In this document: piece after piece, positions 54,071-63,206 of the stretch
Position numbering within the stretch: the first letter of the stretch is position 1
How the letters are laid out: each line of letters opens with the position of its first letter
DNA from: Mesorhizobium atlanticum
Lineage (GTDB): Bacteria > Pseudomonadota > Alphaproteobacteria > Rhizobiales > Rhizobiaceae
DNA: 64,000 nt
Assembly: GCF_003289965.1 (NCBI RefSeq)
Contig: NZ_QMBQ01000012.1
Coordinates: forward strand, 62,001-126,000
Direction of reading: 5' to 3'
The notes under the pieces: model-generated
What the model was told of the DNA's origin: nothing
The model's database searches: none
What the model saw: the letters and a program-made list of their open reading frames with translations, nothing else
Made by a program: the position numbers and the translations under genes

Positions 54071-54478
54071 ATGGAAGAAACCGACGACAACACCGGCGCC
54101 CTTATCGAGCTGACCGCCGAGGTGGTCTCAGCCTATGTATCGAACAATCCAGTCCCGGTCGGAGATCTCCCGGCCCTGATCGATCGAGTGCATGGAGCGT
54201 TGAAGAGCGCCGGCGGCGGCGCTGCGGAAGAGCGGCAAGCTCTCACGCCAGCGGTACCCATCAGGAAGTCCGTTACGCCCGACTACATCATAAGCTTGGA
54301 AGACGGGAAAAAGTTCAAGTCGCTGAAGCGGCATCTTTCCGTTCATTATGGCCTGACGCCGGACGAATACCGCGCCAAGTGGGGCCTGCCGTCGGACTAC
54401 CCGATGGTGGCCCCGAACTACGCCGCTGCCCGTTCTTCGCTTGCCAAGTCAATGGGACTTGGCCGCAAGGCTACCTGA
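54071..54478 (+). CDS. MucR/Ros-family regulator lacking the zinc cysteine
   Basis: 135 residues. The C-terminal DNA-binding part is VTPDYIISLEDGKKFKSLKR, then HL and YGLTPDEYRAKWGLP, ending MVAPNYAAARSSLAKSMGLG. In Ros and most MucR proteins the zinc-binding cysteine stands where Ser is seen here (IIS, near residue 76); Asp and two His remain. Zinc-independent family members are known from Mesorhizobium loti. An AGGAG site precedes the ATG. Family members control exopolysaccharide, motility and symbiosis genes; the target here is unknown. Confidence 0.9.
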   Translation: MEETDDNTGALIELTAEVVSAYVSNNPVPVGDLPALIDRVHGALKSAGGGAAEERQALTPAVPIRKSVTPDYIISLEDGKKFKSLKRHLSVHYGLTPDEYRAKWGLPSDYPMVAPNYAAARSSLAKSMGLGRKAT

Positions 54479-54706
54479 CAAGCAATAGCGGCGATCGCGG
54501 AGAGAGGCCCGCACGCTTGCATGAGGGCTTGCCAACACTGAAGACAGGCGTCAGTCCGGGCCTTGCCTCTCTGATGGTCAAATTGCCTCCTTGAGAGTGG
54601 AATGCGCCCGAACGCTGCTAGGAGCCCGCATATCTCCAAGACTTACACGGTATCGGATAAACTTGATAAATCGGCGGTTCTAGGGATTATTTTCATCGTT
54701 CTTGCC

Positions 54707-55873
54707 ATGAAGCTTGACTATCAGACACTGATCCATTGCGGTCCATCCGGCGCCCCTGACCCCCAACGCGCGCCACTGCGCAGCAGCTGGTACGAGATCG
54801 ACCTAGATGCGATCAGGCACAATTTTCGCCAGCTTCGTGCACACCTACCCGCGGCAGTACGCATTTTCGCGTGCCTGAAGCGCAACGGTTATGGGTGCGG
54901 CGCCGGACCGGTGGCTTCAGCTCTGGCTGCAGAGGGGGTTGACGGTTTCGGCGTCGCTGCGCTTCCGGATGCGGTCGCGATAAGGCACATGGGAGTCGAG
55001 CTTCCAATCCTGCTCTATCCAGGACCCCTGCCGTCATCGGCCGACATCATCGAACGGCTCGGGCTTACAGTTACGATCTCCAGCCTCGAGGAGCTCGAAT
55101 GCTGGCGTGCGGAAATGGATAGCACGCGCGTCTTTGTAAAGGTTGATCTTGGCTTTTACAGGTCGGGGGCAGCGCCGTCGGCTGTCGGGGCATTGCTCGC
55201 GGCCGGCCATGCTTATGACGATGTCAATGTCGAAGGACTTTATGCGCATCTCAGCGAACTGCCTTCGCAGACGGCCTTCCATGTAAGCGAACAGCGCTCC
55301 CGTTTGCAGCAGATTCTTGAATTGGCCAATGCTTCTGGGACACGACCTCCCATAGCGATGGTGGCGAGCACGGCGGGCGTGCTTCGATACCCTGAGATGG
55401 ATTTCGATGCCGTCGATCCCGGCGCCTTGTTCATTGGTGTCTCCGAGACGGATCATTCCACCCGGCCTGTCGCCCTGCGGCCGGCTCTTAAGGCCATTTC
55501 GAGCTCTTTGGTTTCAATCAAGCGGACCGACACCTCGCTCGGGACGGCGCCGGACCTGCCTGGCTACCAGCAAGGAATGGTCATCGGAGTGCTCAGTATG
55601 GGTTGGGGAGACGGGCTGCCACGTCAGCTCCCGCCCTGCGCTGAGGCACTGGTGAGAGGCCGGCGTGCGCCTCTGCTGCCGCCAGTTCATTTAGAGCATC
55701 TCCGTATCGACCTCACGGACATCCCCGATGCTTGTTTCGGCGATCAGGTGCTCTTGCTCGGGCAGCAGGGTGACCAGACTATCACACAGCATGAGGTCGC
55801 CACCTGGTGGAGCACCGACATCGTCGGACTGTATGGTCAGCTCCGGGACCATGTTCCACGCGTGTATGTTTGA
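54707..55873 (+). CDS. Alanine-racemase-like PLP protein with altered active site
   Basis: 388 residues from ATG 54707 (frame open from 54602). Alr fold: substrate/PLP lysine in IFACLKRNGYGCG near residue 53, VFVKVDLGFYRSG, and the C-terminal barrel with VLSMGWGDGLPR. In catalytic Alr this last segment is GYADG with the second catalytic base tyrosine; here it is Trp. The conserved C-M-D turn of Alr reads H-L-E (PPVHLEHLRI). So it may not racemise alanine at all. It stands alone in accessory DNA after the MucR-like gene. Confidence 0.82.
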   Translation: MKLDYQTLIHCGPSGAPDPQRAPLRSSWYEIDLDAIRHNFRQLRAHLPAAVRIFACLKRNGYGCGAGPVASALAAEGVDGFGVAALPDAVAIRHMGVELPILLYPGPLPSSADIIERLGLTVTISSLEELECWRAEMDSTRVFVKVDLGFYRSGAAPSAVGALLAAGHAYDDVNVEGLYAHLSELPSQTAFHVSEQRSRLQQILELANASGTRPPIAMVASTAGVLRYPEMDFDAVDPGALFIGVSETDHSTRPVALRPALKAISSSLVSIKRTDTSLGTAPDLPGYQQGMVIGVLSMGWGDGLPRQLPPCAEALVRGRRAPLLPPVHLEHLRIDLTDIPDACFGDQVLLLGQQGDQTITQHEVATWWSTDIVGLYGQLRDHVPRVYV

Positions 55874-56306
55874 GGTTAATGACAGCACAACAATCGAGAG
55901 CGGATGATTCCAGAGTAACGCACTCACTCCCGTTCACCAACTCTCCTTGCTCACCGCGGCGCCGCGATCGTGAGTTCTATAATTGGCCCAGGAACTCCTT
56001 GCAGGTTTAGTCGCAATTTCCTTGGAGCAAGCCAAGAACGCTGCGTTGTCGGAAACGACAAGTCCTTCTGCAGTCTCCAAGAAGCTGCCGGCACCGAACT
56101 TTCATCTCCAACGCCGACAAGAAGGCCGGCCGCACCGCGTCGCAGGGCTTGATGGGCGTCGGTTCCGGTGACGTGAACCAACCATAGTCGAGGTCGATTC
56201 CGAGACCGACTCCCAAGCAGGCCATGCTGGTTCGTTGGGCGTTATCGTGAAGCCCTGTTCGATGATGACCGATCACAGCGGGGGCTTCGCCCTCGGCTCG
56301 TCCCCA
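55874..56306. other. Stretch with no supported gene
   Basis: About 430 bases between the Alr-like gene and the HipB-like gene end. No family resemblance in any frame. Confidence 0.35.
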
Positions 56307-57341
56307 TTATGAAGGAGCTGGCACGCGTTCTTTGCCGACAGAACTGTTGAGCAGGCGCTGCACCTCGGCTTCGACGCGGTTGAGCGAGAGGCCGGCCACG
56401 CCGAACCTGTCATAAAGGGATGCAAGCAGTGGCGTCAGGGACTCGGCCAGCCGCTCCTCGATGGCATCGACGGGGAGGGTTGTCTCCAGGACCGCTTCAT
56501 CGCTTCGCGCGGGGCGGCCCTGGATAAGGAGGTCATTCAGCGGGTTTGCCCATGAGCGCAGGACGCGGCCGGTGAGCCCCGTAAACATGGCGCGGAAATG
56601 GACCACCACGGAATCATCCGGATCCTTTCGCAGCAGCAACGCAAGGCTTTTCGCATGCAACAAGACCTCGCTCATGCGCCACAGGGGCAGCGTCGTGTCG
56701 AGGATGGTTCCGGCGGGGAAAGTTTCCTCGCCATCTTCCTGGTAGCCGCGCATGAGGAACATGCGTCCCGACGGCGCGGCGCGCCAGAAATCGCAGAAGG
56801 CCGGCCCGCCAAACGCACGCTCAATGTCATCGCCTTGGGGGGCAAACCAGCACTCAATCAGTCCATCGGTCTCGCGTGGCTTGATGGCTTGCCGTGTCGG
56901 AATCCAGAATGGCGGCCAACCCGTCTTCCTGACTACGGCCTTTTGCAAAATATGCTCGAAGGCGGACAGCTCCAGCGTCTTGAGATCGCCCTCAAGCCAG
57001 TAGTCGAACCGATACCAGCCATTCGGGAATCGCGCGGGCGAATCCTGCGGCAGCGGAGAAGTCAGTTCGCGCCAGCGTTCGTACGCATTTCGCACAAATC
57101 GAGCCTGCGTATCTTCTTCGGAGGGCTCGTCGACCAGGCCTACGACGCGCAAAATATCAAGCGCCTTGGCGAGGGTAAGGGTCGTTTCGCCACGCTCGAA
57201 CGCCGCCATCGTAGGATGGCTTACACCCGCCAGTGCCGAGTGCTCCTTTTGCGTCAGACCTTCCGCCTTGCGCCGGCGTATGGTCTCTTCGACAAATCGT
57301 TGCCACGCGAGTGGGGTTATGGTTCCAGTATTCTCAGGCAT
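56307..57341 (-). CDS. HipB-like XRE regulator with a large C-terminal domain
   Basis: 344 residues. N-terminal XRE helix-turn-helix (RRRKAEGLTQKEHSALAGVSHPTMAAFERGE, shown as positions 22-52; key residues TQKEHSALAGVSHPTM). The remaining ~270 residues form an unassigned domain with WYRFDYWLEGDL and LWRMSEVLLHAKSLALLLRK. HipB antitoxins are normally 70-100 residues, so this is about four times larger. Its start lies inside the 3' end of hipA (25-base overlap), so the order is toxin gene first. Confidence 0.8.
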   Translation of the reverse strand: MPENTGTITPLAWQRFVEETIRRRKAEGLTQKEHSALAGVSHPTMAAFERGETTLTLAKALDILRVVGLVDEPSEEDTQARFVRNAYERWRELTSPLPQDSPARFPNGWYRFDYWLEGDLKTLELSAFEHILQKAVVRKTGWPPFWIPTRQAIKPRETDGLIECWFAPQGDDIERAFGGPAFCDFWRAAPSGRMFLMRGYQEDGEETFPAGTILDTTLPLWRMSEVLLHAKSLALLLRKDPDDSVVVHFRAMFTGLTGRVLRSWANPLNDLLIQGRPARSDEAVLETTLPVDAIEERLAESLTPLLASLYDRFGVAGLSLNRVEAEVQRLLNSSVGKERVPAPS

Positions 57342-58489
57342 GAGTTGTCCACGATCTCTTTGAACCTGTGTACGAAGCCGTCGGGTGGCTCGGCGTCAGG
57401 CGGGCGGATGATGGATGCAGCCTTCTCCACCTGCCGTCTCAACTGCTTGAAAGTCTGGTCAATGGCCCTGTCCGGAAGTCCGATCTCCCTGCCGAAACCG
57501 CGAAATGTCGCCTGATTGGCTGCGTCCAGATGGATTTTCTGGCCAGCGATCGACAGCGCCAGCGTTTGGTCGAACCCGTCATAGAGTGCAGTATTCACCA
57601 CATCATAGGCCGGAGATAGCCGCAGCCCTGTCGGCGTCTCCAGCAGCGAGAAGTTCTTCAGATGGGCATCGCAGTTTCCGATCAGCGTAAACGCGATCAG
57701 CCGGTTGAAAAACCTCAGCAGATCGATCGGTACGCGTGAAGAGTGCCGGCGGATGATTGCAGCAATATCCTCATAGGCCGCATCGTACTTACCTGCATAG
57801 TCCTGCCCCTTTGGTTTGCCGAGGATCTGCGCACAGTCTTCCAGACGTAGCTTCTCGCCGTTGGCTTTGCGGTCGAAACGGGTGACGATGAGCGCCGTGT
57901 CATCAACGGCTGCGATGAAAGAGGTTGTGAACGCCGTCACTTCCCTTTCCCCCAGAACAGCGGCCGCCCATCTCAGACTCAGGAGCTCGTTGCGAACGAG
58001 GCTGTCTATACGGTCCGAATTGAATTTTGCGATGTAGGGCGCCGATCCCGTAGCAGTTGCGGGAACGAACCGGGCTTGCTCGTCCTTCGCCACGAGCAGC
58101 TTCTTTTGGACGCCCGAGACCGTGCGTCCTGGAGTGGCAGTTGCCTCGGTAATTTCGGGAAGCGTCGCGCCATCCTCCGGAGGCCGGATGCTGACCGCCC
58201 CGATGCAGTCGCGGCCGTAACGAAGCAGTAGCCCAAGATCGTCTTCTTCGACGACATGCGCCGACCGAGCCTGCTGCTCACGAAGCCATCCCTCCGGACC
58301 AAGGTGCTGGAAAAACGGATGTAGACCGACCTGCCATTCGTGCTCGCGTTGCGCGGAAGGCAAACAGCAGGCGATATCGCCCTTGTTCCAGTCGGGATGG
58401 TAAGCGAAGCGCGTTCCGCCGTTGGCGGTCTCAACCAGCGCGCCGGCGGTTTGGTCTTTAAACAAAATATCAGCGCCTCTCAGAGCCAT
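57317..58489 (-). CDS. HipA-family serine/threonine kinase (toxin-like)
   Basis: 390 residues. HipA core: GRTVSGVQKKLLVA (N-domain Gly-rich/phosphate region), YIAKFNSD with the ATP lysine, ALIVTRFDRK, catalytic loop GNCDAHLKNFSLL near residue 266-278 and the metal-binding SPAYDVVNT. HipA kinases phosphorylate glutamyl- or other aminoacyl-tRNA synthetases and stop growth until neutralised. The start ATG follows AAGG. Paired with the large XRE gene downstream. It may stabilise the island, by analogy with other toxin-antitoxin loci on mobile DNA. Confidence 0.87.
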   Translation of the reverse strand: MALRGADILFKDQTAGALVETANGGTRFAYHPDWNKGDIACCLPSAQREHEWQVGLHPFFQHLGPEGWLREQQARSAHVVEEDDLGLLLRYGRDCIGAVSIRPPEDGATLPEITEATATPGRTVSGVQKKLLVAKDEQARFVPATATGSAPYIAKFNSDRIDSLVRNELLSLRWAAAVLGEREVTAFTTSFIAAVDDTALIVTRFDRKANGEKLRLEDCAQILGKPKGQDYAGKYDAAYEDIAAIIRRHSSRVPIDLLRFFNRLIAFTLIGNCDAHLKNFSLLETPTGLRLSPAYDVVNTALYDGFDQTLALSIAGQKIHLDAANQATFRGFGREIGLPDRAIDQTFKQLRRQVEKAASIIRPPDAEPPDGFVHRFKEIVDNSCLRILEP

Positions 58490-59101
58490 CCATCTAAGCC
58501 TTCACTTTCTGCCCACCGAGTCTTTTTTTCGGTTAAAACTCATTCATAGCTGCAATATGTGCTCGTCTCGTTAAAAAATCAAGCTATAGCTTCACTTTAT
58601 ATAGGTGGATGAACTCCATGCAGCTGTAATTTCGAATTTCGCGGCGTAACCGGGCCAAACGCCCAGGTGTGAAGCCAAAGATCAAAATGCCTGCCGCCAA
58701 TCTCGCGTTTCAATCGGCGGCCCCTGCCGGCTTCGCGGACTGACACCATTTGTAACCGGCCATATTGATGGCCCAAATCTCGATCGGGGGTTCGAGGTCC
58801 CGAAGGCCGCAGAATCTGCAACCGAGCAGCAGCTTCATGCGATGGTCCTGCCCACGAGCCTTCCATACTTCGGTCTTTATGCGAGCCGCAGCGAAGAGCG
58901 AAACGGTGACCACGCGATGACCGCAAGCGTCTTTGTGGGCGAGCAATCCTTCCACATCGCCAACAAAGTTTCGGGATGTGGAGAGATCCCCTCCCAAACT
59001 ACACCATGTCAAGACGATCTTCACTGCTTCTTAATTACTGGCTTGCCCCGAAGTGATTTCCACGGCTTACTATAGAGGGTAGTTTATGGGCGGGTTGGGT
59101 A
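58490..59101. other. Stretch between hipA and the protease gene
   Basis: About 610 bases. A minus frame (58710-59024) has a CRFC pair but no family match. Nothing else supported. It contains the promoters of the two divergent flanking genes. Confidence 0.35.
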
Positions 59102-60283
59102 ATGAGTTTGGAGAGTTGGGCGATTTGTTCCGCCGCTGCAGCGGCCGTTGCTATTGGGTTTGCCGCACAACCAGCAAATGCGGACCAATTTGACGTTTCC
59201 AGTTCGGGAACTGGCTTTTTCGTGAACGATCAAGGCTGGGCGGTCACCAACGCGCATGTTGTTGAAGGATGCACAAGCATCAGCGTCCCACAGCTAGGGG
59301 ATGGCAGTGACCTCGCCGTCGACAAGCAAAATGACCTCGCTGTCTTCAGGCTCTCTACCGGTGCAGGAAAGCCTCACCTTCCGCTGCGCCACTCTCAACC
59401 GCGGCTTGGAGAAGATATTGCCGCCTATGGGTTCCCACTCAGCGGGTTGCTTTCTGATTCCATCAAGGTCACGACTGGGAATATCAATTCGTTGGTCGGC
59501 ATGGAGAACGACACCCGATATCTACAAGTGTCTACACCCCTTCAGCCAGGGAACTCGGGCGGCCCAATAGTTGATCAATGGGGATCGATCATTGGTGTCT
59601 CAACAGCAGTGCTCGGATCGAAGTTCACCAGCGAGACGGGTATTGCGGTGCAGAACGTCAATTTTGCCATTCGATCGAACGTGGTCGAATTGTTCCTTCA
59701 AAGCCGGAGCATTCAGTTCGATGCCGCCGACGCTGCGGCTGATGCGAAACCGCTTTCAACAGCTGATCTCTCCGACAAGGTTGTTCCATCGGTTGTTCAG
59801 GTCCTTTGCCACGGTGCTGAAAAACCGCTTGCCAACGCAGACCCCTCGCCAACGACAGCAGAAGTGCCATCAGTTCAATCCGGGACATCATCCAATGAAA
59901 CCGTCAAAGAGGCGGCGGTCGCGGTCATTCGCAATTTGATAGAACGCGACAGCAGCGATGCTTGGTCATCTCTGCAGGCCGTCGCAAACGTGTATGCGGA
60001 TACCGTTTCGTACTACGGAAAGCAGAGGCCTCTCAGTGAAGTCCTGGCTGATAAGAGAGACTATTTCGCACGGTGGCCTGAGCGAGCTTATCGCATCCGG
60101 AACGAATCTCTAATGGTGACCTGCGCAAATGGCGCATGCATGGTATCAGGCATTTATGACTGGGCGGTGCGGAGCATCCCAAGAAACAAGCAGGCACGAG
60201 GTGCCGCTCGATTCAGCTACGCGATTTCCTTGGGACCTAATCCGAAGATCATCTCAGAAGCCGGGAACGTGTTGAAGCAATAA
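59102..60283 (+). CDS. Trypsin-like serine protease (S1C), exported
   Basis: 393 residues. Signal peptide (about 1-27, ending AQPANA). Protease domain with catalytic His in GWAVTNAHVVEG, Asp in KQNDLAVFRL and Ser in QPGNSGGPIVDQ. No PDZ domain follows; instead a linker (about 225-275) and a C-terminal ~120-residue domain with YADTVSYYGKQRPLSEVLADK, resembling NTF2/SnoaL-like folds. Role unknown; it is cargo near the integrase end of the island. Confidence 0.85.
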   Translation: MSLESWAICSAAAAAVAIGFAAQPANADQFDVSSSGTGFFVNDQGWAVTNAHVVEGCTSISVPQLGDGSDLAVDKQNDLAVFRLSTGAGKPHLPLRHSQPRLGEDIAAYGFPLSGLLSDSIKVTTGNINSLVGMENDTRYLQVSTPLQPGNSGGPIVDQWGSIIGVSTAVLGSKFTSETGIAVQNVNFAIRSNVVELFLQSRSIQFDAADAAADAKPLSTADLSDKVVPSVVQVLCHGAEKPLANADPSPTTAEVPSVQSGTSSNETVKEAAVAVIRNLIERDSSDAWSSLQAVANVYADTVSYYGKQRPLSEVLADKRDYFARWPERAYRIRNESLMVTCANGACMVSGIYDWAVRSIPRNKQARGAARFSYAISLGPNPKIISEAGNVLKQ

Positions 60284-61115
60284 CTCGCAGGCGGATAAAC
60301 GCGCTTTTTACCTCCAGAGAGTTGAACCGAGAACTTTCCACAACTTACAGATAAATGGCGGCTTGCTTCGGGAGCGCAACCCCGCTGAATCACGGATAAA
60401 TGGTTTGCCTTGCTGAGCCGATCTCTGGCTGCCATGTCACGAAATGCATATACGCGAACGCGACGAAAAACCTGCAAGAGGTTGCCCTGCTGTATCACGA
60501 CCTAACCGTTGTCGCGGCGGCCCCGCTGTGGGGCGTCGGCCTCCGCTTCTCTGTACGCCACCTCACACCGTGCTCGTATGTGTCCTCTTTATGGGACGTC
60601 GCAATGGCGCGCTCTACATCTGAGTTGCGGCGCATAGCTGTTATTCGTGATTGAGCTCGTTTGGAGCGTTTAATCAGAGGGGCCCTTGGGAGAATGCTGA
60701 TGCTCTGAAGCCACCGATCGCCCAACTTCAACATGGCTTTGGCTCACCTTTTAATTTTGGCAGCTGTGTAACAAACTGCGTAACAAGCGAAGAAAAAGAG
60801 CAATGTTTTCAACGGTATAAGGCGCAATTCGAAAGACGATCTCTCCGCCATTGCAAATACCAAAAACGAGGGGCGAACTCGGGGCACGCTCGAATTCAAG
60901 AGCAAAAATGCGTCGCTCTCTCGCCTCGCTGACCCTCTTCGAACGGCGCGGATCGGTCGGATCGGCCCATGCTGGTAACAATCGTGCGCCGCGAGATCTT
61001 CGACAGACGTCTTCGCACGCCGTAGCCATCGTATACCTCCCTTGCAGGGGATAGGCCTTCCAAAACAAACGAGAAACTGCGTACTGCGAACCCGCGCTGG
61101 GTAGATCGCAGAGCA
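60284..61115. other. Long stretch without a supported gene
   Basis: About 830 bases. The frames present on both strands (such as minus 60744-61244) have no recognisable family. It may hold excision or regulatory sites of the integrative element, but none could be identified by eye. Confidence 0.4.
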
Positions 61116-61349
61116 GTGAAACCTAACTCCCCAAGTTCTCAGCCAGTAACTACCGAGCGCCTTGAACGCGCTCTCGATCGCATTGCTGAAATAATTGTAG
61201 CCCGCGGCGATCGAGGCGAGGCATGGCTTCCACTTTTTGACCACTTGGAGCAGGCTCTGCTGGACTATAGAGCAAAGGAAGAGCGCTTGGCCACCATACG
61301 TGAGCGCGTCACACGATTGAAGGATCGAACGGAAGCGCGATCTTCATGA
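61116..61349 (+). CDS. Small hypothetical protein
   Basis: 77 residues from GTG behind AGAGCAGTG-type upstream bases. Mostly alpha-helical and charged, with an orderly pattern (LERALDRIAEIIVARGD, FDHLEQALLDYRAKEERL). Not recognised. It is convergent to the integrase and overlaps its 3' end by 41 bases. Confidence 0.5.
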   Translation: MKPNSPSSQPVTTERLERALDRIAEIIVARGDRGEAWLPLFDHLEQALLDYRAKEERLATIRERVTRLKDRTEARSS

Positions 61350-62727
61350 GCTCTTCCTGCCACATCTTCATCTCGCCGCCTTCGCCGTACTTAGGTCGGT
61401 CGATGGAGTGACCCATCAGCATGCGCCGCAGTTCCTCGTCGAGCCGGGCATTCTTCATTCGATCCTCGAATGAATGACGAAGCGAATAGAATGTATGCTT
61501 GTCGGTCGGAAACAGCTCGTGCTTCTTAAAATGCTTATTGACGGTAGCCGACAGCTGCGTCTCTCGATCTTTGTATTGCGGGAAACCCTTGGGGTGCTTC
61601 CTGAACACTTCCAGCGCCACGCCAACCAGCGGCACTTTCCGCACTGACGACGCTGTCTTGATCTCACGTGGGTCCTCCGGATCCTCGCGCGGCTCAACCG
61701 AGATGTGCGGAACTTCGTGATCGAGATGAATGACGCCTTCATGGAGGTTCGCCAATTCGCTCGGCCGACAGCCGGTCTCGACAAACGCCAGCGCAATCCC
61801 TCGAGCTTCGGCGTTGAGCTTTGCCAATGCGCCGGGCGCGAGAATCTTGTCCCTGATCCAGTCGGTCGGGAATGGCGGACGGCTCCGTTTCGACTTGTCG
61901 CTGAAGGAGAGATCGGCGAACGGATTCTTTTGCTCCGGAAAGCCTATGTGCCGAAAATAGTCGCCGTAGAGCGTCCGAAGGTTGCCCATGTTGCGGTTAC
62001 CGGTCGACGCCGAGCGGTCGCCTGGCCCGTCCTCCGGCGCGATTCGGTCGAGCCAGTACTTGTGGGCCTTGAGAGCGTCATCACGCGTGATCTTGCTCAT
62101 AGGCTTGTCTTCAACCAGATCGATGAACACGTCGACGCTCATCTGCCGCTTGGCTTTCCAGCGTTTGCGTTGGTCAGGGCTCTTGGTGCGCAGTTCGTCA
62201 CGGACGATGTCGGAAAAATAAAGTTTCAATGCGTCGGATATCTTGTCGTCAGGTCGCTCGACCATGCCAGTGACGGCGTCCACGGCCGGCGACTTCGCTG
62301 GCTCACCAATGGTGCTCTCGACGCGCTGCAAGATGGTTTCCAGCGGTTCTGCGGTAAGAATCTCGGCAAGGGGCCGGTAGACGAAACCGAGAGACTCAGC
62401 GCGCTTGACAGCCAGCTTGTAGCGTATCCGTGCAGCCTGCGGGTTGTCGCCAATCATCAGCGACGCCCAGAGTGCGTTGTCGGCCGCCTCATACAGGTCG
62501 CGGAGAGTTCTCGCCCTTATTCTGTCCGATGTGTCGAGCGACTTGCGAACGAATCTGCCGCGGTGGTCCAGATCGCGAACTTCTTGGGGCACGCGCCGGC
62601 GATAATGGAAATGGACGCCTCTGAGTTGCAGGTAGCGATCTGGATCGTGCTCTTCGCGTCTTCGTCCCAACTTGCCGCCACCATTTGTATCACAATAGGT
62701 AGCACAATATGTATCACAAAATCGCAA
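61309..62727 (-). CDS. Tyrosine site-specific integrase
   Basis: 472 residues. An N-terminal DUF6538-like start (YLQLRGVHFHYRRRVPQEVR), SAM-like core-binding region in the middle, and a catalytic domain with Arg in ETGCRPSELANL, a second Arg in TFYSLRHSFEDRM, His in LMGHS and nucleophile Tyr in PKYGEGGE. The gene lies 70 bases from the 3' end of tRNA-His, as for integrases of islands and ICEs that use that tRNA as attachment site. It reads away from the tRNA and into the island. The first codons contain a short tandem repeat region (CDTYCATYCDT). Confidence 0.92.
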   Translation of the reverse strand: MRFCDTYCATYCDTNGGGKLGRRREEHDPDRYLQLRGVHFHYRRRVPQEVRDLDHRGRFVRKSLDTSDRIRARTLRDLYEAADNALWASLMIGDNPQAARIRYKLAVKRAESLGFVYRPLAEILTAEPLETILQRVESTIGEPAKSPAVDAVTGMVERPDDKISDALKLYFSDIVRDELRTKSPDQRKRWKAKRQMSVDVFIDLVEDKPMSKITRDDALKAHKYWLDRIAPEDGPGDRSASTGNRNMGNLRTLYGDYFRHIGFPEQKNPFADLSFSDKSKRSRPPFPTDWIRDKILAPGALAKLNAEARGIALAFVETGCRPSELANLHEGVIHLDHEVPHISVEPREDPEDPREIKTASSVRKVPLVGVALEVFRKHPKGFPQYKDRETQLSATVNKHFKKHELFPTDKHTFYSLRHSFEDRMKNARLDEELRRMLMGHSIDRPKYGEGGEMKMWQEELMKIALPFDPSIV

Positions 62728-62815
62728 ATGGCCGCAACAGGCGAACCATGAAACCTGAAATTACGCAATGAATTCAGTGGTTTATCGGGAAAGGCGATGG
62801 TACCGTTGGCTGGGC
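62728..62815. other. Probable attachment site (island/chromosome boundary)
   Basis: The 3' end of tRNA-His (from 62798) beside the integrase start is the expected core of the attachment site. The left-end copy is outside the window, so the exact core cannot be fixed. Confidence 0.55.
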
Positions 62816-62874
62816 TCGAACCAGCGACCCCCAGATCCACAATCTGGTGCTCTAACCAACTGAGCTACAACGGC
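62798..62874 (-). tRNA. tRNA-His (GTG anticodon)
   Basis: 77 bases including an encoded CCA end. The anticodon stem CCAGA/TCTGG encloses loop TTGTGGA with anticodon GTG; D and T stems (GGTTCGAGCCC) fold normally. The acceptor begins GCCGTTG and ends CAACGGT-A-CCA, so the discriminator is A73. The base before G1 does not form the usual G-1:C73 pair. This is the alphaproteobacterial type of tRNA-His. Confidence 0.93.
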
Positions 62875-63013
62875 ACATTCAAGCTGAGCAACATCCGGGA
62901 AATCCTCAGATGCGCTCCGTCGTCGGCGATGCGTCCAATACGGGCTATCGGATTCTAATTCAAGGGCCTTGATAAGGGAAAGGACCGGTTTCCTCACCCT
63001 CCTGCCTCCAGGC

Positions 63014-63130
63014 AAAAGAAAAGGCCGGCGGGAGGAGGTGCCGGCCTTTTCCTGTTACGAGCCAGCGGGAGGAGGTGCTGGCTGGTCACCCCGGAAACAG
63101 AGGGAGGAGGTTCCGCTTCCGGGTATCTGG
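63014..63130 (-). ncRNA. Small RNA with three anti-Shine-Dalgarno hairpins (alpha-r14/NfeR1-like)
   Basis: On the minus strand three successive stem-loops (about 63123-63090, 63083-63060, 63046-63023) each expose the loop ACCTCCTCCC, complementary to ribosome binding sites. The last stem, GGCCGGC/GCCGGCC, is followed by TTTTCTTTT and is the terminator. This triple layout matches the alpha-r14 family (Smr14C, NfeR1) of rhizobia. The 5' end is estimated. Confidence 0.75.
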
Positions 63131-63206
63131 TTACTCAACTCTATCGCATAACTATTTGTCTGACGAAATGCGACGTTTTGATGCATCGCAGAGTTGTGCG
63201 CGAAAA

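Noticed and set aside
60744..61244. Minus-strand 166-codon reading frame
   Set aside because: It is antisense to the small plus-strand gene at 61116 for much of its length and shows no recognisable pattern.
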